This document shows positions 21,179 to 32,560 of a stretch of DNA of 64,000 nt, in pieces. The translations under genes and the position numbers were made by a program. This DNA comes from Periplaneta americana (lineage: Eukaryota; Arthropoda; Insecta; Blattodea; Blattidae), in the NCBI RefSeq assembly GCF_040183065.1, contig NC_091120.1:176540988-176604987 (forward strand), in the 5' to 3' direction. The notes under the pieces were generated by a model. It saw only the letters and a program-made list of their open reading frames with translations. It was not told the origin of the DNA and searched no databases. The first letter of the stretch is position 1; the number at the start of each line of letters is the position of its first letter.

Positions 21179-22200
21179 ACTGTGTTGTACAACAGCCAGA
21201 GGCCAATAACAGTTCAACACATGACATTTTCATAACAAAAACATTAGCAATGATAGAAATTACAATAAAAATGCATAGGAATAATTAAAATAATGACAAT
21301 TAAAAATAATGATAATTGAAAATGAAAAGATGGAATCATACAAATTATATAATACAAATGATATGAAACATGACGAGAATAATATTATAATAATACATAT
21401 CAAAACAAAAGACATAATTTAATAACAACTGACATAAAACTCAAAAACGCATATACTATACATTAAATGGATCCAACTTCAATCCATGCAAATTAGCATA
21501 TTTTATACTTCTGCAGACCGGAGAGAGAGATTTAGAATTTCTATTATAAAAGATTTTTTTTTAATCTTAAACTCTTAGCAGGAATACGAAGACCGATATC
21601 GCTTCAGAAGGATTCACAATCATTGTCACCCTTAATTACTTTACAAAAAAATAATTAATCAAGATCTTGACGTCTGGCAAATAAACTACAGCAGTTTGCA
21701 GTTAATCTCATATTTATAATCGTCAGAATTAGGTAAAACTCTGTAGGAACACAAGGAAATAAATTTTCTTTGAATATTCTCCAATTTAGCGGAGTCAGTG
21801 AAAGTAATGGCGTTCATACAATAGGTCCATATTTAAACTTGGATCTAATCAACGTATAGTATAAATTTATTAAACACATAGCAGTGGAAAAAGAATGTTA
21901 TAGATCTAATTAGACCAAGTACTCTTAATGAATGGGTATAAATATATAGCACATTATCATGGAAATATAGTTTAGAATCAAGTAACACACCAAGATCTCT
22001 AATACAATCTTTCCTAGTAATTATGACATTATTAAGAGAATAATTAAATTTTAGGGAAGTAGTTTTCCGTGAGAATAAAATGACAAAAGTTTTGGATTGA
22101 TTAATTTTCATTCCATTTTCAACAGACTATAGTGCAAGTGAATTAACATCATTTTGAAGAATTTGACAATCAGCCAGACTATTAATTTTACGAAAGATAA
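21179..22200 (-). pseudogene. 5'-truncated CR1/Jockey-like LINE 3' end
   Basis: The minus-strand translation gives KINQSKTFVILFSRKT, KDCIRDLGVLLDSKLYFHDN and LRVLGLIRSITFFF, blocks typical of the thumb region after the RT catalytic core. Further downstream, across frame breaks, come RRQDLD and GDNDCESFWSDIGLRIPAKSL. The 3' UTR ends with GGCCTCTGGCTGTTGTACAA CACAGTAAATAAAT, running into the A/T tetranucleotide array. Several stops show the copy is dead. Confidence 0.7.
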
Positions 22201-22237
22201 AAGGCAGCTAGAACTTATTCTTTTACTTGTGTCATTT

Positions 22238-22340
22238 AATAATAATAATAATAATAATTATAATAATAATAATGATAATAATAATGATAATGATAATAAT
22301 AATAATAATAGTAATAATAATATAATAACAATAACAATAA
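22238..22340. repeat. (AAT/AATG)n microsatellite
   Basis: Imperfect AAT repeat with TGATAA and ATAACA variants. Confidence 0.95.
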
Positions 22341-22516
22341 TAGTGCATTAAAATAGAATTAACTATTAAAAGGACAAGTAAAGAATTGTTTTTGAGCCAC
22401 AGATAACTTATTAACAATTAATAGTGTAGCCTATATTGTAAGGTATAAGAAAATGAGAATATCACATAAATATTATTAGATCTACTATAGTTTAACCATC
22501 TATATTAAACGCTTAA

Positions 22517-22718
22517 CCCTTAAATTGACAACAGGTTAATAGGTTATATCTTATAATTTTAACAGAACAATAGAAAAAATTGGTAGGAAAATTAAAATTT
22601 CACAATACTATAATATTGGACAACATATAAAATATGGACATTGCGATAGTTGTTTTCTTTACAGTCCGACAAGGTTTAATAAACTAGTGTGAGAGAAGAA
22701 GTTTTGCCAATTTAAGGG
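22517..22718. mobile_element. TTAA-flanked MITE (piggyBac-like)
   Basis: The ends CCCTTAAATTGACAA and TTGCCAATTTAAGGG are inverted repeats with one mismatch, flanked by TTAA at 22,513-22,516 and 22,719-22,722. The CCC...GGG ends and TTAA duplication fit piggyBac-type MITEs. Its TIR differs from that of the 12.4-kb element, so it is a different family. Confidence 0.75.
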
Positions 22719-22722
22719 TTAA

Positions 22723-25195
22723 ACCTCATATTTATTTTAGTTATCACGAATATTATTAGATTTTAGGTTAGGTACATGCTCATCAAATGTAAAATTCTTA
22801 ATTTTTATAATAACCCACAATATTTCAACAATTTTGGATGTAATCCATCTGGACCTGTTTGTTTTACATTTTTTTGTTTTGTTCCTTTTCTGATCTAGTT
22901 TATTTCATATTCATTGAGTCAATTTTTAATTATATTACATTATTTTTTTATCACAGACCTAAGTCTAGACAACTATTATCGAAATTTAAATTGCTCCAGA
23001 CATGAGCTTGACCTTGGACTTGGATTGCATTGTTTGTCTTATTACTATATGTGGTATTGATAATTGTCTGATTAGACCGAAAGATGAGTTTACTTTGGTT
23101 GCAAAACTGATATTCACTGAGTTAAGGGTAAGTTGATTCTTGGCAAATTATCCTCTTAACTGAAGAGGCTGTCTAAATGTGATGATGCAACGATGTGGCA
23201 ATCCAGCGGTAATCTTATATGATTCTTAGATAAAGCCGAAGTGCTCGAACAGAATGGAATTTTCACGAGGGAGGTACTATAACTCAGCACTGCGACCTTT
23301 TGCCATCTATTGCGCTAACCCTCAAGCTAAACGCATTCCCAAACCCACACCGGCTGACTACACTAAGGTTCGCTGAGTACCCCGGTTTCGAGCAGGCAAC
23401 CCCACCCTTTCCTATAAAATCTTTTCGCTGTAAGAAAAATCCTAATGTAAACAATAGCACGTGACTGAAGTGAGGCTTCATTGGCCGCTGTTTGGCGCCA
23501 TAGATTCTCAGTACGTGTTCCCGCCTACTGTTGTACATTCTGTTTCATGTTAAACATTTCCCGTTACTCGTCAAGTAGGCCTAACCTCACTACTCTGCAT
23601 TCGTAAACATTTATTTTATAATTACTGTAATTAAATTATTTTTAAGTCTTATGTCTTCACAATGGACAGTTGAGGTTGCAAAAGCCATACTTCAGTACCG
23701 CGTGCTTACGTGAACAACCACGAGCTCAAGTGATGTCAGCTTGTTACAAGAACAGACTATTGTCGGACCATGGGATCTGTGCCCCTTCAGCGCTGTCGTC
23801 GTTCTTGGAAAAGTTAACGCCTCTACTCACCCCATTCCACCCGTTTCTCTCCCACTACGTCAAACAGCAGGCCACGAAACTTGCCGAATAGGGATGTTGC
23901 CAAACTTCCGTTAAACAATGTCATGTTTCTTGAATATTGCTTCTAGTAATGTAAGGTTAATTATTACTTATTCATAATTTAATTTAAGTAGGTCTGATGA
24001 CGCTGATTGACTTATGCAAAATGCTATTACTTGCTTAATAATATTTCTTTCACCACTCCGTGCTAGGGATAGAAAAGAGAGAAATAGGAATACAGAGAGA
24101 GAAATGAATTGCCGAGGCTGAAAAGGAATTAAGGTTCAGTTCGCATATCTTACTGGGGCATAGATCCGATGGTCGGACTATACCTCGGTATTACTGTTGG
24201 TATTCATCCGCGTTCATAGTACATATATTATTTATTTAAGAAAATATAAAAGTAGCTTTTCTTTTACATAGCATTTTACATATGAGTAAAGTTAAATGTT
24301 TCATCGCATTTAACAACTAGAATTCATTTTTTTTTAATAATACAAGATTGTGGTTTCCAAATACGAACTATATTTTCCTGCGTCATGTGAGTGTTTCGAC
24401 TGGGAGCCAAACACGGATATGACAGCAACGTGCTTATGTTTACACTAGGATTTTTCGTACAGCGAAAACAATAGAGGTCAGCCCCTCCCTGCGTCGCCAG
24501 CTGGCGTTCTGGGAATGCTATGGAATGATGATGAAATGATGAAATGGAGAAATGTTGATGGAATGATGTAGAAGCCTAATATAGGGAAACGGGTGAACCC
24601 CGAGAAAAACTCTAACTGCGACCAGCTCTGGTTAGGCTACACCGTTCTCGTTGTTCTTCATGCCGTACTTCGAACTTCATTGGAACTTGGAACTCGACTT
24701 GGTTATGGAAGGGGAAGCATGGATATTTAAAAAAAAAAACCCTTGAAGTGTCGCGTATTTTAATATAAAAAATTGGAAGAGCGACCATAACCTATAACGT
24801 TGCAGTAAAAACTATAATTTTCATCTTATTCAATTCCAGCTTTATTTCACCTTTGCCAATTCACCATTCAGTTGTTTTTCTGTTGAAATATTAGTCATTA
24901 GATGCTATGTAATTTAGTAAAATAATAAGTGGGGTAGGAGTTAAAGGGATAGATACCGGTAAATCTTACAATATTAAAAAATAACAATATTAAATATTTT
25001 TTTTCTCTGAGCCTATGTCATGGACAAAAGTGAACATTTTGTGCAAGAAAAACACTCTTTAGCCATTACTATGTAGTCACTAATAATCACCGGAGTTAAA
25101 AACACCCACGCAATGCGATCAAGCAGCTCGGAAGTGTATGTTTAGATACGAATCCTGACTCAGGATTTTGAAAGAGTGGGATAAGATTAACGACT
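22723..25195. other. Long non-coding stretch with a distant imperfect inverted repeat
   Basis: No family-assignable gene. Sequences near 23,415-23,475 and 24,418-24,475 are imperfect inverted copies sharing ACGTGCT(A)T(T)GTTTACA(T/C)TAGGATTTTTC then TACAGCGAAAA. They may be the ends of a roughly 1.1-kb element. The short region 24,505-24,560 is rich in GAATGATG/GAAATGATG units. The ORFs at 23,284-23,538 and 23,670-23,891 have no recognised domain. Confidence 0.35.
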
Positions 25196-25203
25196 ATGGA
25201 TAT

Positions 25204-26920
25204 CAGGGTTGCCAACCCTCCTGTATTTCCCGGTATCTCCTGCATTTGCCCATGATTTTTAATAGTCCCCCGTCTCCCATATTTTTCTTCTCTTCGAGAA
25301 TTTTTCTCCCTTATTTTTGAATAATGTAAAAATTGTAATTCTAAACATTTGATTTTATCGTGAATAATAATTACCGTTTTTTATATGATGAATTTTGTTG
25401 TTCAAGAGGAATTAAAATGTACAGGCTTTATAGAACGTAATGCTAGCCAAGAATGGGTTTTATAGTCGCGACGCTGTTATTCCCGGCGTGGCTCCTCCTC
25501 TTTGCTTACACTTTAGGAAGTGAAGGCTCTATAAAGTCTAGGTAGGTAGCATCGTCCGCCATTTTTGTTCTTTCGTCGCCTAGCTACAAGACGAGGAATC
25601 TATTTGCCGCACCGTTAAACATTATCATGTCGTAGCTCCTATGATAATAAATCAAACGCACTGTAATTGAGCAAATAATTGAGCGGCAAATAACGTCCTC
25701 ATGTGCTTTCTGCGAACGCCAACGAAAGAGCCAAAATGGTGGGCGTTATATTAAGTATTTATCGAACCTTAGAAAATGCATAACGTCATCAGCAGCGAAT
25801 GACAAAACGCACACGTTTAAATGTAGCCGACCTGCAACGTGATTGGCTGCCGGAAATAAGAGCGACGGGACTATAGTACTCACTCGTTTAAAATCAAACC
25901 GTGTTACTATGATAAATTTAGAAAATCTGGCTAGTTATGTTCTAATCATACCAAGTAGTAATGCTCATACAAAATGGATGTTTTATCTCATGAACAGGGG
26001 CAGGTATTTATGGAGATTAATTTTTTCATTTGTGTTTTTTTAATATTGGTGTTGGCGGAGATTGTTAGAGATTGATTTGTACTTTTATCGTAGATTAATA
26101 GAAATTTTGGAAAATAGGCCTACAATTATTTTGGAATTGGAGTATTAACTCAATATGAATATTACTTTCCAAATAATTAACATTAAAGGTTCGTTGGATT
26201 CTGATAAATGTGCGGTATGGCCAATAGACAATATTTGTTGGATTGAGACTGTATTTAACACACATTCATTTAAAAAAAACCGTGCAACCCTCAAATTAAC
26301 ACTTCCAAATTATTAGTTAAATGTTGAATTCTCCGTCTTTTGTGTTCACTAATGTAATCACAACACCTGGAATACCATGTAATGTGGCCTACTTGGATAT
26401 ATGTATAACAAATTCAAGTGAAAAAAAAAAATCCGAAAAAACTCAGAATATGAAATTTGCTACAAAACGACGCAATAGTAATAAATTCGCGAATGTGTTC
26501 ATATTTCGCTATTAGAAATCTATTTCGCAATTTGTCGCGATTGTTTTATCCGCATATTATAAGAATCACTTAATTTGTAAATATTAGTAAAAATCTATTG
26601 TATAGGCCTATCTATTATGTCGTGATTTTCACGATCTCCGTAAATACCCAGCCCTGCTAATGAACAATAATTGGACAGATGTTCAAAACAGGAGTACGAC
26701 ACATCTAATCAAATCATAGCTGAAAACTGCAGTCGACTTCATCTATTACGCGAGACAAAATCTGTCCCAAAATACTCTAAATAAAATTTAAACCTTGCTG
26801 TCAAAATGTAGAACAAAGTTGTCTTTTAGTAACTGAACCAAATAATTTATATATTTTCTATGTGAAATTTTATCGATTCCTTGTCTCCCGTATTTTCTTC
26901 AGTAAAAGTTGGCAACCCTA
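25204..26920. mobile_element. Non-autonomous hAT-like element (CAGGGTTGCCAAC ends)
   Basis: Starts CAGGGTTGCCAAC and ends with GTTGGCAACCCTA. The flanking 8-mers ATGGATAT (25,196-25,203) and ATGGATAC (26,921-26,928) differ at one position. Inside both ends, CTCCCGTATT-type motifs recur. The 1.7-kb body shows no intact or recognisable transposase, so it is probably a deletion derivative. Confidence 0.8.
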
Positions 26921-27148
26921 ATGGATACCCTCCCTCTTCAATCATGATATAAGACAGAACAATATTATGTTTCTAAGTTTTGGCCAGAAAATCGCTAAAA
27001 TTTCCCAGTCCAAATGTCGAAAATGTCGAGTCCCGGTCTAACCTGGAATTTTTTAATTGATGAACTAGTGGACTTACTCGTGTTAAATATGTAATATTCG
27101 TCCGGCTTACAGCTGTTTCAGTGCATCACGCACCATCATCAGAGCCTA

Positions 27149-28055
27149 CTAGATCGCGGCGTCATCTCGAACTTCTCTGCCTGTTAGGAGGGTGTGTTTT
27201 ATTGTTGGAATGTGTTGGATTGTGGAGTCGAATAGTGTGTGTGTACTGAAATTGATCTGTGTGTTGAGGATTTGATCAGGGTGTGTTTTAGTGTGTTTGT
27301 ATATTTCGTATTGTTCTAGTGTGTTGAGTTTTTGGTTCTTGGGTTGTATGTGTAGGATTTCCATGTCCGTATTTATGTTATTGTATGTATGGTTGGCATT
27401 GGTTATGTGATCGGCGTATGTAGATGTGTTGTGTCCTCTGGTTATAGCTTTAATGTGTTCTTTGTAGCGAGTTTGGAATGATCTGCCTGTCTGTCCTATG
27501 TAGAACTTGTCGCAACTATTACATGTGAGTTTGTATACACCTGTGTGGTCGTATTTATTTGTTTGTGTTTTTTGTGTGTTGAGATGTCTTTGTAGTGTGT
27601 TTTCTGTTCTGTATGTTATGTTGTATTTCTGTTTTCTGAATGAAGATGCGATCTTATGTGTGTTTTTGTTTTCATATGTTAGTGTGATGTATTTCTTGCG
27701 TTCTTGTGTTTGTGTTGTGTTTTGTGTATTTATGTGTTTGTTAAGTTTTTGTTTTGTCTTCCTTATGATGTTGTCTATTATGTTTGGATTGTATCAGTTT
27801 TCTTGTGCTATGAATTTGATTGTGTTCACTTCTTCATTGTAGTGTTGTTGGTTCATGGGTATGTTGAGTAATCTGTGTACCATTGTCCTGAATGCAGCAT
27901 GTTTGTGTTGTATGGGGTGGTTAGATGTATTGTGTATGTGTGTGGTGGTGGTGGTTGGTTTTCTGTATATTTTGAAGGTGTGTTTGTTGTCGATTTTTGT
28001 TATGGTGATGTCTAGGAAATTTATGGAGTTGTTGTTCTCAAGTTCTAGTGTGTAT
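27149..28055 (-). pseudogene. Penelope-like element fragment, left copy
   Basis: The minus-strand frame begins with the end of the reverse transcriptase (SINFLDITITK, then FKIYRKPTTT) and runs through the linker to the GIY-YIG endonuclease domain: GVYKLTCNSCDKFYIGQTGR, RYKEHIKAITRGH and EQYEIYKHTKTHPDQI. It ends REVRDDAAI and a TAG. One TGA at 27,794-27,796 replaces the Gly codon present in the right copy, so this copy is broken although otherwise almost identical. It reaches 65 bp further 5' than the right copy. Cysteine-rich ORFs on the opposite strand are shadows of it. Confidence 0.85.
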
Positions 28056-28056
28056 T

Positions 28057-28899
28057 GACAACAAACACACCTTCAAAATATACAGAAAACCAACCACCAC
28101 CACCACAGACATACACAACACATCTAACCACCCCATACAACACAAACATGCTGCATTCAGGACAATGGTACACAGATTACTCAACATACCCATGAACCAA
28201 CAACACTACAATGAAGACGTGAACACAATCAAATTCATAGCACAAGAAAACGGATACAATCCAAACATAATAGACAACATCATAAGGAAGACAAAACAAA
28301 AACTTAACAAACACATAAATACACAAAACGCAACACAAACACAAGAACGCAAGAAATACATCACACTAACATATGAAAACAAAAACACACATAAGATCGC
28401 ATCTTCATTCAGAAAACAGAAATACAACATATCATATAGAACAGAAAACACACTACAAAGACATCTCAACACACAAAAAACACAAACAAATAAATACGAC
28501 CTCACAGGTGTATACAAACTCACATGTAATAATTGCGACAAGTTCTACATAGGACAGACAGGCAGATCATTCCAAACTCGCTACAAAGAACACATTAAAG
28601 CTATAACCAGAGGACACAACACATCTACATACGCCGATCACATAACCAATGCCAACCATACATACAATAACATAAATACGGACATGGAAATTCTATACAC
28701 AGAACCCAAGAACCAAAAACTCAACAGACTAGAACAATACGAAATATACAAACACACTAAAACACACCCTGATCAAATCCTCAACATACAGATCGATTTC
28801 AGTACACACACACTATTCGACTCCACAATCCAACACATTCCAACAATAAAACACACCATCGTAACAGGCAGAGAAGTTCGAGATGACGCCGCGATCTAG
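28057..28899 (+). CDS. Penelope-like element fragment, right copy: RT end plus GIY-YIG endonuclease
   Basis: A frame open over about 280 codons, with no true start because the element is 5'-truncated at the palindrome centre. It encodes the last part of the RT (DNKHTFKIYRKPTTT), a lysine/asparagine-rich linker, and a GIY-YIG nuclease: GVYKLTCNNCDKFYIGQTGR has the paired GVY...YIG motif, the following RYKEHIKA carries a conserved R and E/H-type block, and EQYEIYKHTK is a later conserved helix. The CxxC in TCNNCDKFY is typical of Penelope-like elements. These retroelements pair an RT with this endonuclease. The upstream RT is missing, so it cannot be autonomous. Confidence 0.8.
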   Translation, partial: DNKHTFKIYRKPTTTTTDIHNTSNHPIQHKHAAFRTMVHRLLNIPMNQQHYNEDVNTIKFIAQENGYNPNIIDNIIRKTKQKLNKHINTQNATQTQERKKYITLTYENKNTHKIASSFRKQKYNISYRTENTLQRHLNTQKTQTNKYDLTGVYKLTCNNCDKFYIGQTGRSFQTRYKEHIKAITRGHNTSTYADHITNANHTYNNINTDMEILYTEPKNQKLNRLEQYEIYKHTKTHPDQILNIQIDFSTHTLFDSTIQHIPTIKHTIVTGREVRDDAAI

Positions 28900-29162
28900 T
28901 AGGCTCTGATGATGGTGCGTGATACACTGAAACAGCTGTAAGCCGGACGAATATTACATATTTAACACGAGTAAGTCCACTAGTTCATCAATTAATTATA
29001 TTCAAGTGTTAAAAGTGGTGTACGCAAGATTCAAAAATGGAATTTTTTCATAAAAAATCCATAGTGACACTTGTGTCATTGGTTCAACGGAACGAGTTCC
29101 GACTCTTGTCTCCGAGTCGGAAGATGACTTGCTTGCGCAACACAGTATTGCTGGCGCCCAAC

Positions 29163-29348
29163 CACAGTCTAGTATATACAGTCACGAAGCTCGAGTTTTG
29201 AGGGTGCTAGGAACAATAGACTGTGCAGGTACTATTTCGCATTGTCTGTAATGGGGTGATAGTAGCGATCCTAGTAGTGAGCAACTACCTATGGATGCAT
29301 ATTTATTTACTGCGTATTGAGCTTCGTGACTGTATATACTAGACTGTG
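29163..29348. mobile_element. MITE family M2, copy 2 (7-bp target duplication)
   Basis: 186 bp, homologous to 8,381-8,568. The TIR CACAGTCTAGTATATACAGT continues through CACGAAGCTC, with a complementary right end. GCCCAAC flanks both sides exactly (29,156-29,162 and 29,349-29,355). Confidence 0.87.
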
Positions 29349-29355
29349 GCCCAAC

Positions 29356-30100
29356 TCTGAGTTGAAATTTCGGAACGGTAGGTTCCGAGCTACTGTTCAT
29401 TTTTGCTACAGTTCCAAAATAACTGTTGCGTTATTTTTTACCCACCTCTAGTGAGGTGAATGCTTGCAGCATGAATTCAATTCCTGGAAGTACGTAGATC
29501 ATTTCAGTATATTAACCGGTACTTGTTTAAAATGATGATGGATATAAATAGTCTGAAATGAATTAATGAACTGATGTGAAGTACAGTAGAGATAATGAAA
29601 GTCGCGGATTCATGCAGCAAGAAAGTTATCAATCCAGTGACATCATGTCAAATTTCGGGTTAGGTTTTGTAGCTGTATTTTTCGAATGTGAAAAAATATT
29701 CCACCCCTATTGCCACCTGGTTAAGGAACACACGTTTGGTATTGGAGACCACAGCGCGGTTATTTCTTTCAAGGTTGCAAATGGAATATCTCAATATCCA
29801 TACCATGTAGCTAGTCATGTTTGGTTTGAAACCATTCATGTAAAGAGATGACTCTGATGATTTATTTTGCCGTGATTTTGTTCTGATTTAAGATAATATG
29901 ATAAATGAAGTAGTATACAACTGTCATGGTTAACTTGCAAAATTCAGTATTCTGTGTACATGCTCAGAATTATGCTGGAGAAGTAAAGGAAATGCGTAGA
30001 CAAGATAACGACGAAACAAGATATCAGACGCCTGTTTCTCATTGATACGGAGATCAACATCGACTGCGATGTGCTTAATTCTAAATACAATTAGGCTTTA
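29356..30100. other. Non-coding stretch, nothing recognised
   Basis: A 91-codon plus-strand ORF at 29,576-29,851 has no recognisable domain; otherwise AT-rich. Confidence 0.3.
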
Positions 30101-30233
30101 TTATTTATTTGTTCATCATTTATTTATTTATTTATTTACTTATTTTTCTGTTTATTTATTTCTGTTTATTTATTTATCTGTCTATTCATTTATTTATTTA
30201 TTCATTTATATATTTACTTATTTATTAACGTGT

Positions 30234-30280
<47 letters not shown>

Positions 30281-31016
30281 TTCATTCATTTGTACAGTTA
30301 TTTATTTACTCATTCATTCATTTGTATATTTATTTATTTATTCGTTCATTTGTTCATTTATTTATTTTTTGTTCATTTTTTCATTTGTTAGTTTATTATT
30401 TATTTACTTATTTATTTATTCATTCATTCATTCGTTCGTTTATTTATTTAGTCATTCAATAATTCATTCATTCATTCATTCGTGTATTTATTTATTTTTC
30501 GTTCATTATTTATTTATTTATTTATTTACTTATTCATTTATTTATTCATTTGTATATTTATGTATTTATTCATTCATTTGTATAATTATTTATTTATTTA
30601 TTCATTCATTTGTATATTTATTTATTTATTCATTCATTCATTTGTTCATTTATTTATTTTTGTTCATTTTTTCGTTTGTTTATTATTTATTTAGTTATTT
30701 ATTCATTCGTGTATTTATTTATTTATTTATCTATTTATTTATTTATTTATTTATATAGTCATGTATTCATTCATACATTCATTCATTCGTGTATTTATTT
30801 ATTTTTCGTTCATCATTTGTTCATTTATTTATTTATTTTATTTATTTATTTAATTATTTATTCATTCATTTGTATATTTATATATTTATTTATTCATTCA
30901 TTCATTCATTCATTCATTCATTTGTATATTTATTTATTTATTCATTCATTTGTATATTTATTTATTTATTTTTCGTTCATCGTTTATGTATTTAGTTATT
31001 TATTTATTTATTTACT
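30101..31016. repeat. Long (TTTA/TTCA)n tetranucleotide array
   Basis: About 0.9 kb of TTTA units with frequent TTCA, TTTG and TATA variants and a higher-order pattern: a GTATTTATTTATTTTTCGTTCAT-type block recurs several times. A shorter TTTA/TCTG continuation follows at about 31,122-31,190. The long Y/L/F/I ORFs are artefacts of the repeat. Confidence 0.97.
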
Positions 31017-31190
31017 GGTTTCGCCTGATTCTACGTCACAAGAATATATTACATTCCTAAGAAGTCCTACATGTGCAGATTATTCAAGTCAAGTATCACC
31101 GTCACAGGTGAAAAGTGTTAATTAATTTATTTATTGTTTATTTATTTTTATTTATTTATCTGCTGTCTGTCTATTTATTTATTTTATTTG

Positions 31191-31995
31191 GAATATGATG
31201 AACTGGTGGAATATTTATTCGCAAGTTATTAAAATAAAATGAACAAACGATTAACATAATAAAATTTGGAATTATATACACACCATACAAAAGTTTTGTT
31301 TTATATTCGTAAATTTTTTCTCTTGTTTGCGGGTATTTCTGTTATTTTTTTCTTTTGTATTACGAGATATATTTTTTTATAAAGTATAGTAATTATTTGA
31401 TAGTTCAGAAGTAAAATGCATATTTGTCTCTAATCTCTTCTAGTAGGTCCCAATAGTTGTTTAGTATATTGTGGTCTAATTGATTGGCTTGCGAAGAAAG
31501 AGGATCATCGAGTGAATTTGTTGCACAAGTATGTAGTAGTAATAACACGTGTCAGACCCTATATTTTAAAACTGTCTAATATTTAACAATGTAACCTTAT
31601 TCTCTTGAAAAGCATTAATTAATTTCCTGATCAAAATAAAATCTTTCAATACATCATGTTGGAAACCTTATTCTATACTATGTTCCAGAAGTAATTTTAA
31701 TATAATATTTCGTTTTTCAATAGTAGTTGGTTTCATTTTATTTGTCCTTGAGATAGGTCTAAATATACTGCAGAAGTATCATTATAAAATTGTGCCTTAA
31801 ATAACTTTATTAGTTATCCATATCTTTATTGTATTGCACAATGATTGGTGATGGTTTCCTAGTTTCAGGCAAATTATACACTTGTGACAGACGCAGTAGT
31901 TTCGGGAGTAAAACTTGAATGATCCATTTGTTCAGATGTATTCAGCATTTCATATAGATTACATTGCTGGTTTCAATATTGCTTGTGATTTATGA
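31191..31995. other. Non-coding stretch, nothing recognised
   Basis: AT-rich sequence without a recognisable ORF or repeat. Confidence 0.35.
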
Positions 31996-32560
31996 TGTTT
32001 AGAGAGAGAGAAAGAAATAAATCCCCTGGCCTTCATTAAGGATAACCACGAGGGTCTGGAAATTAATAGCAAATAAATATAATTAATTAAATATGAATAT
32101 TGCTATAAAAATAAAATGTAATAATTAAACACCATTTATTATCAATTATAAAATAAAATCTTAGAAGATGACCTTAAAATTATACTTATAAATAAAATAT
32201 TTTATTTAAAATTAGCATATCCTTAATTAAGACCTTCTGAGTGGTATAAATGAAATTGTTTAATCTGCAGGGAATCTTTAAGAATTTGCGAGATGATTTT
32301 TTGAATTTCAAAAGATGGTAGGCCTATTGATAATTGTTTTAAAAAATTATATGTAAATTTAGGTAAAGAACTCCGAGCACCAAAAAATAAACCTGTCACT
32401 GACCAATTGAAGAGAGGGATGTTATACTTGGCACAAGACTCATAAATGGCCCTCTTTTCATGGCCAACCTGATGAGCTTGGTTTAAATCTCTCTCCATGC
32501 GTGTAGTTAAATCTATGATAATAGTCTTTTGTTGTTGCCTTGTTTCACCTGGTAGTTGGA
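31996..32560 (-). pseudogene. 3' end of an R2-like LINE, second copy
   Basis: The minus-strand frame gives TIIIDLTTRMERDLNQAHQV, HEKRAIYESCAKYN, SVTGLFFGARSSLPKF and KDSLQIKQFHLYHSEGLN, then stop (32,224). This parallels the tail of the copy at 20.2 kb (ILDPTVRFE, EKKSIYNPC, GLLFGARGT). The 3' UTR runs on to about 31,996 and ends in a CTTTCTCTC tail on the minus strand. Only the last roughly 110 codons of the ORF remain. Confidence 0.65.

Larger units (their letters stand above)
27053..28995. repeat. Large near-perfect palindrome of two Penelope-like element copies
   Basis: The left arm 27,053-27,991 and right arm 28,057-28,995 are both 939 bp by my boundaries and match in inverted orientation with only scattered substitutions. 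The 65-bp centre (27,992-28,056) continues the left copy only. Each arm contains the 3' part of a Penelope-like coding region plus the same 3' flank (GGCTCTGATGATGGTGCGTG, CAGCTGTAAGCCGGACG). Both copies are 5'-truncated and arranged head to head. Confidence 0.9.

Noticed and set aside
27507-28541. Cysteine-rich ORFs opposite the Penelope-like coding regions
   Set aside because: They are antisense shadows of the A-rich GIY-YIG frame; the sense strand has the recognisable domain.
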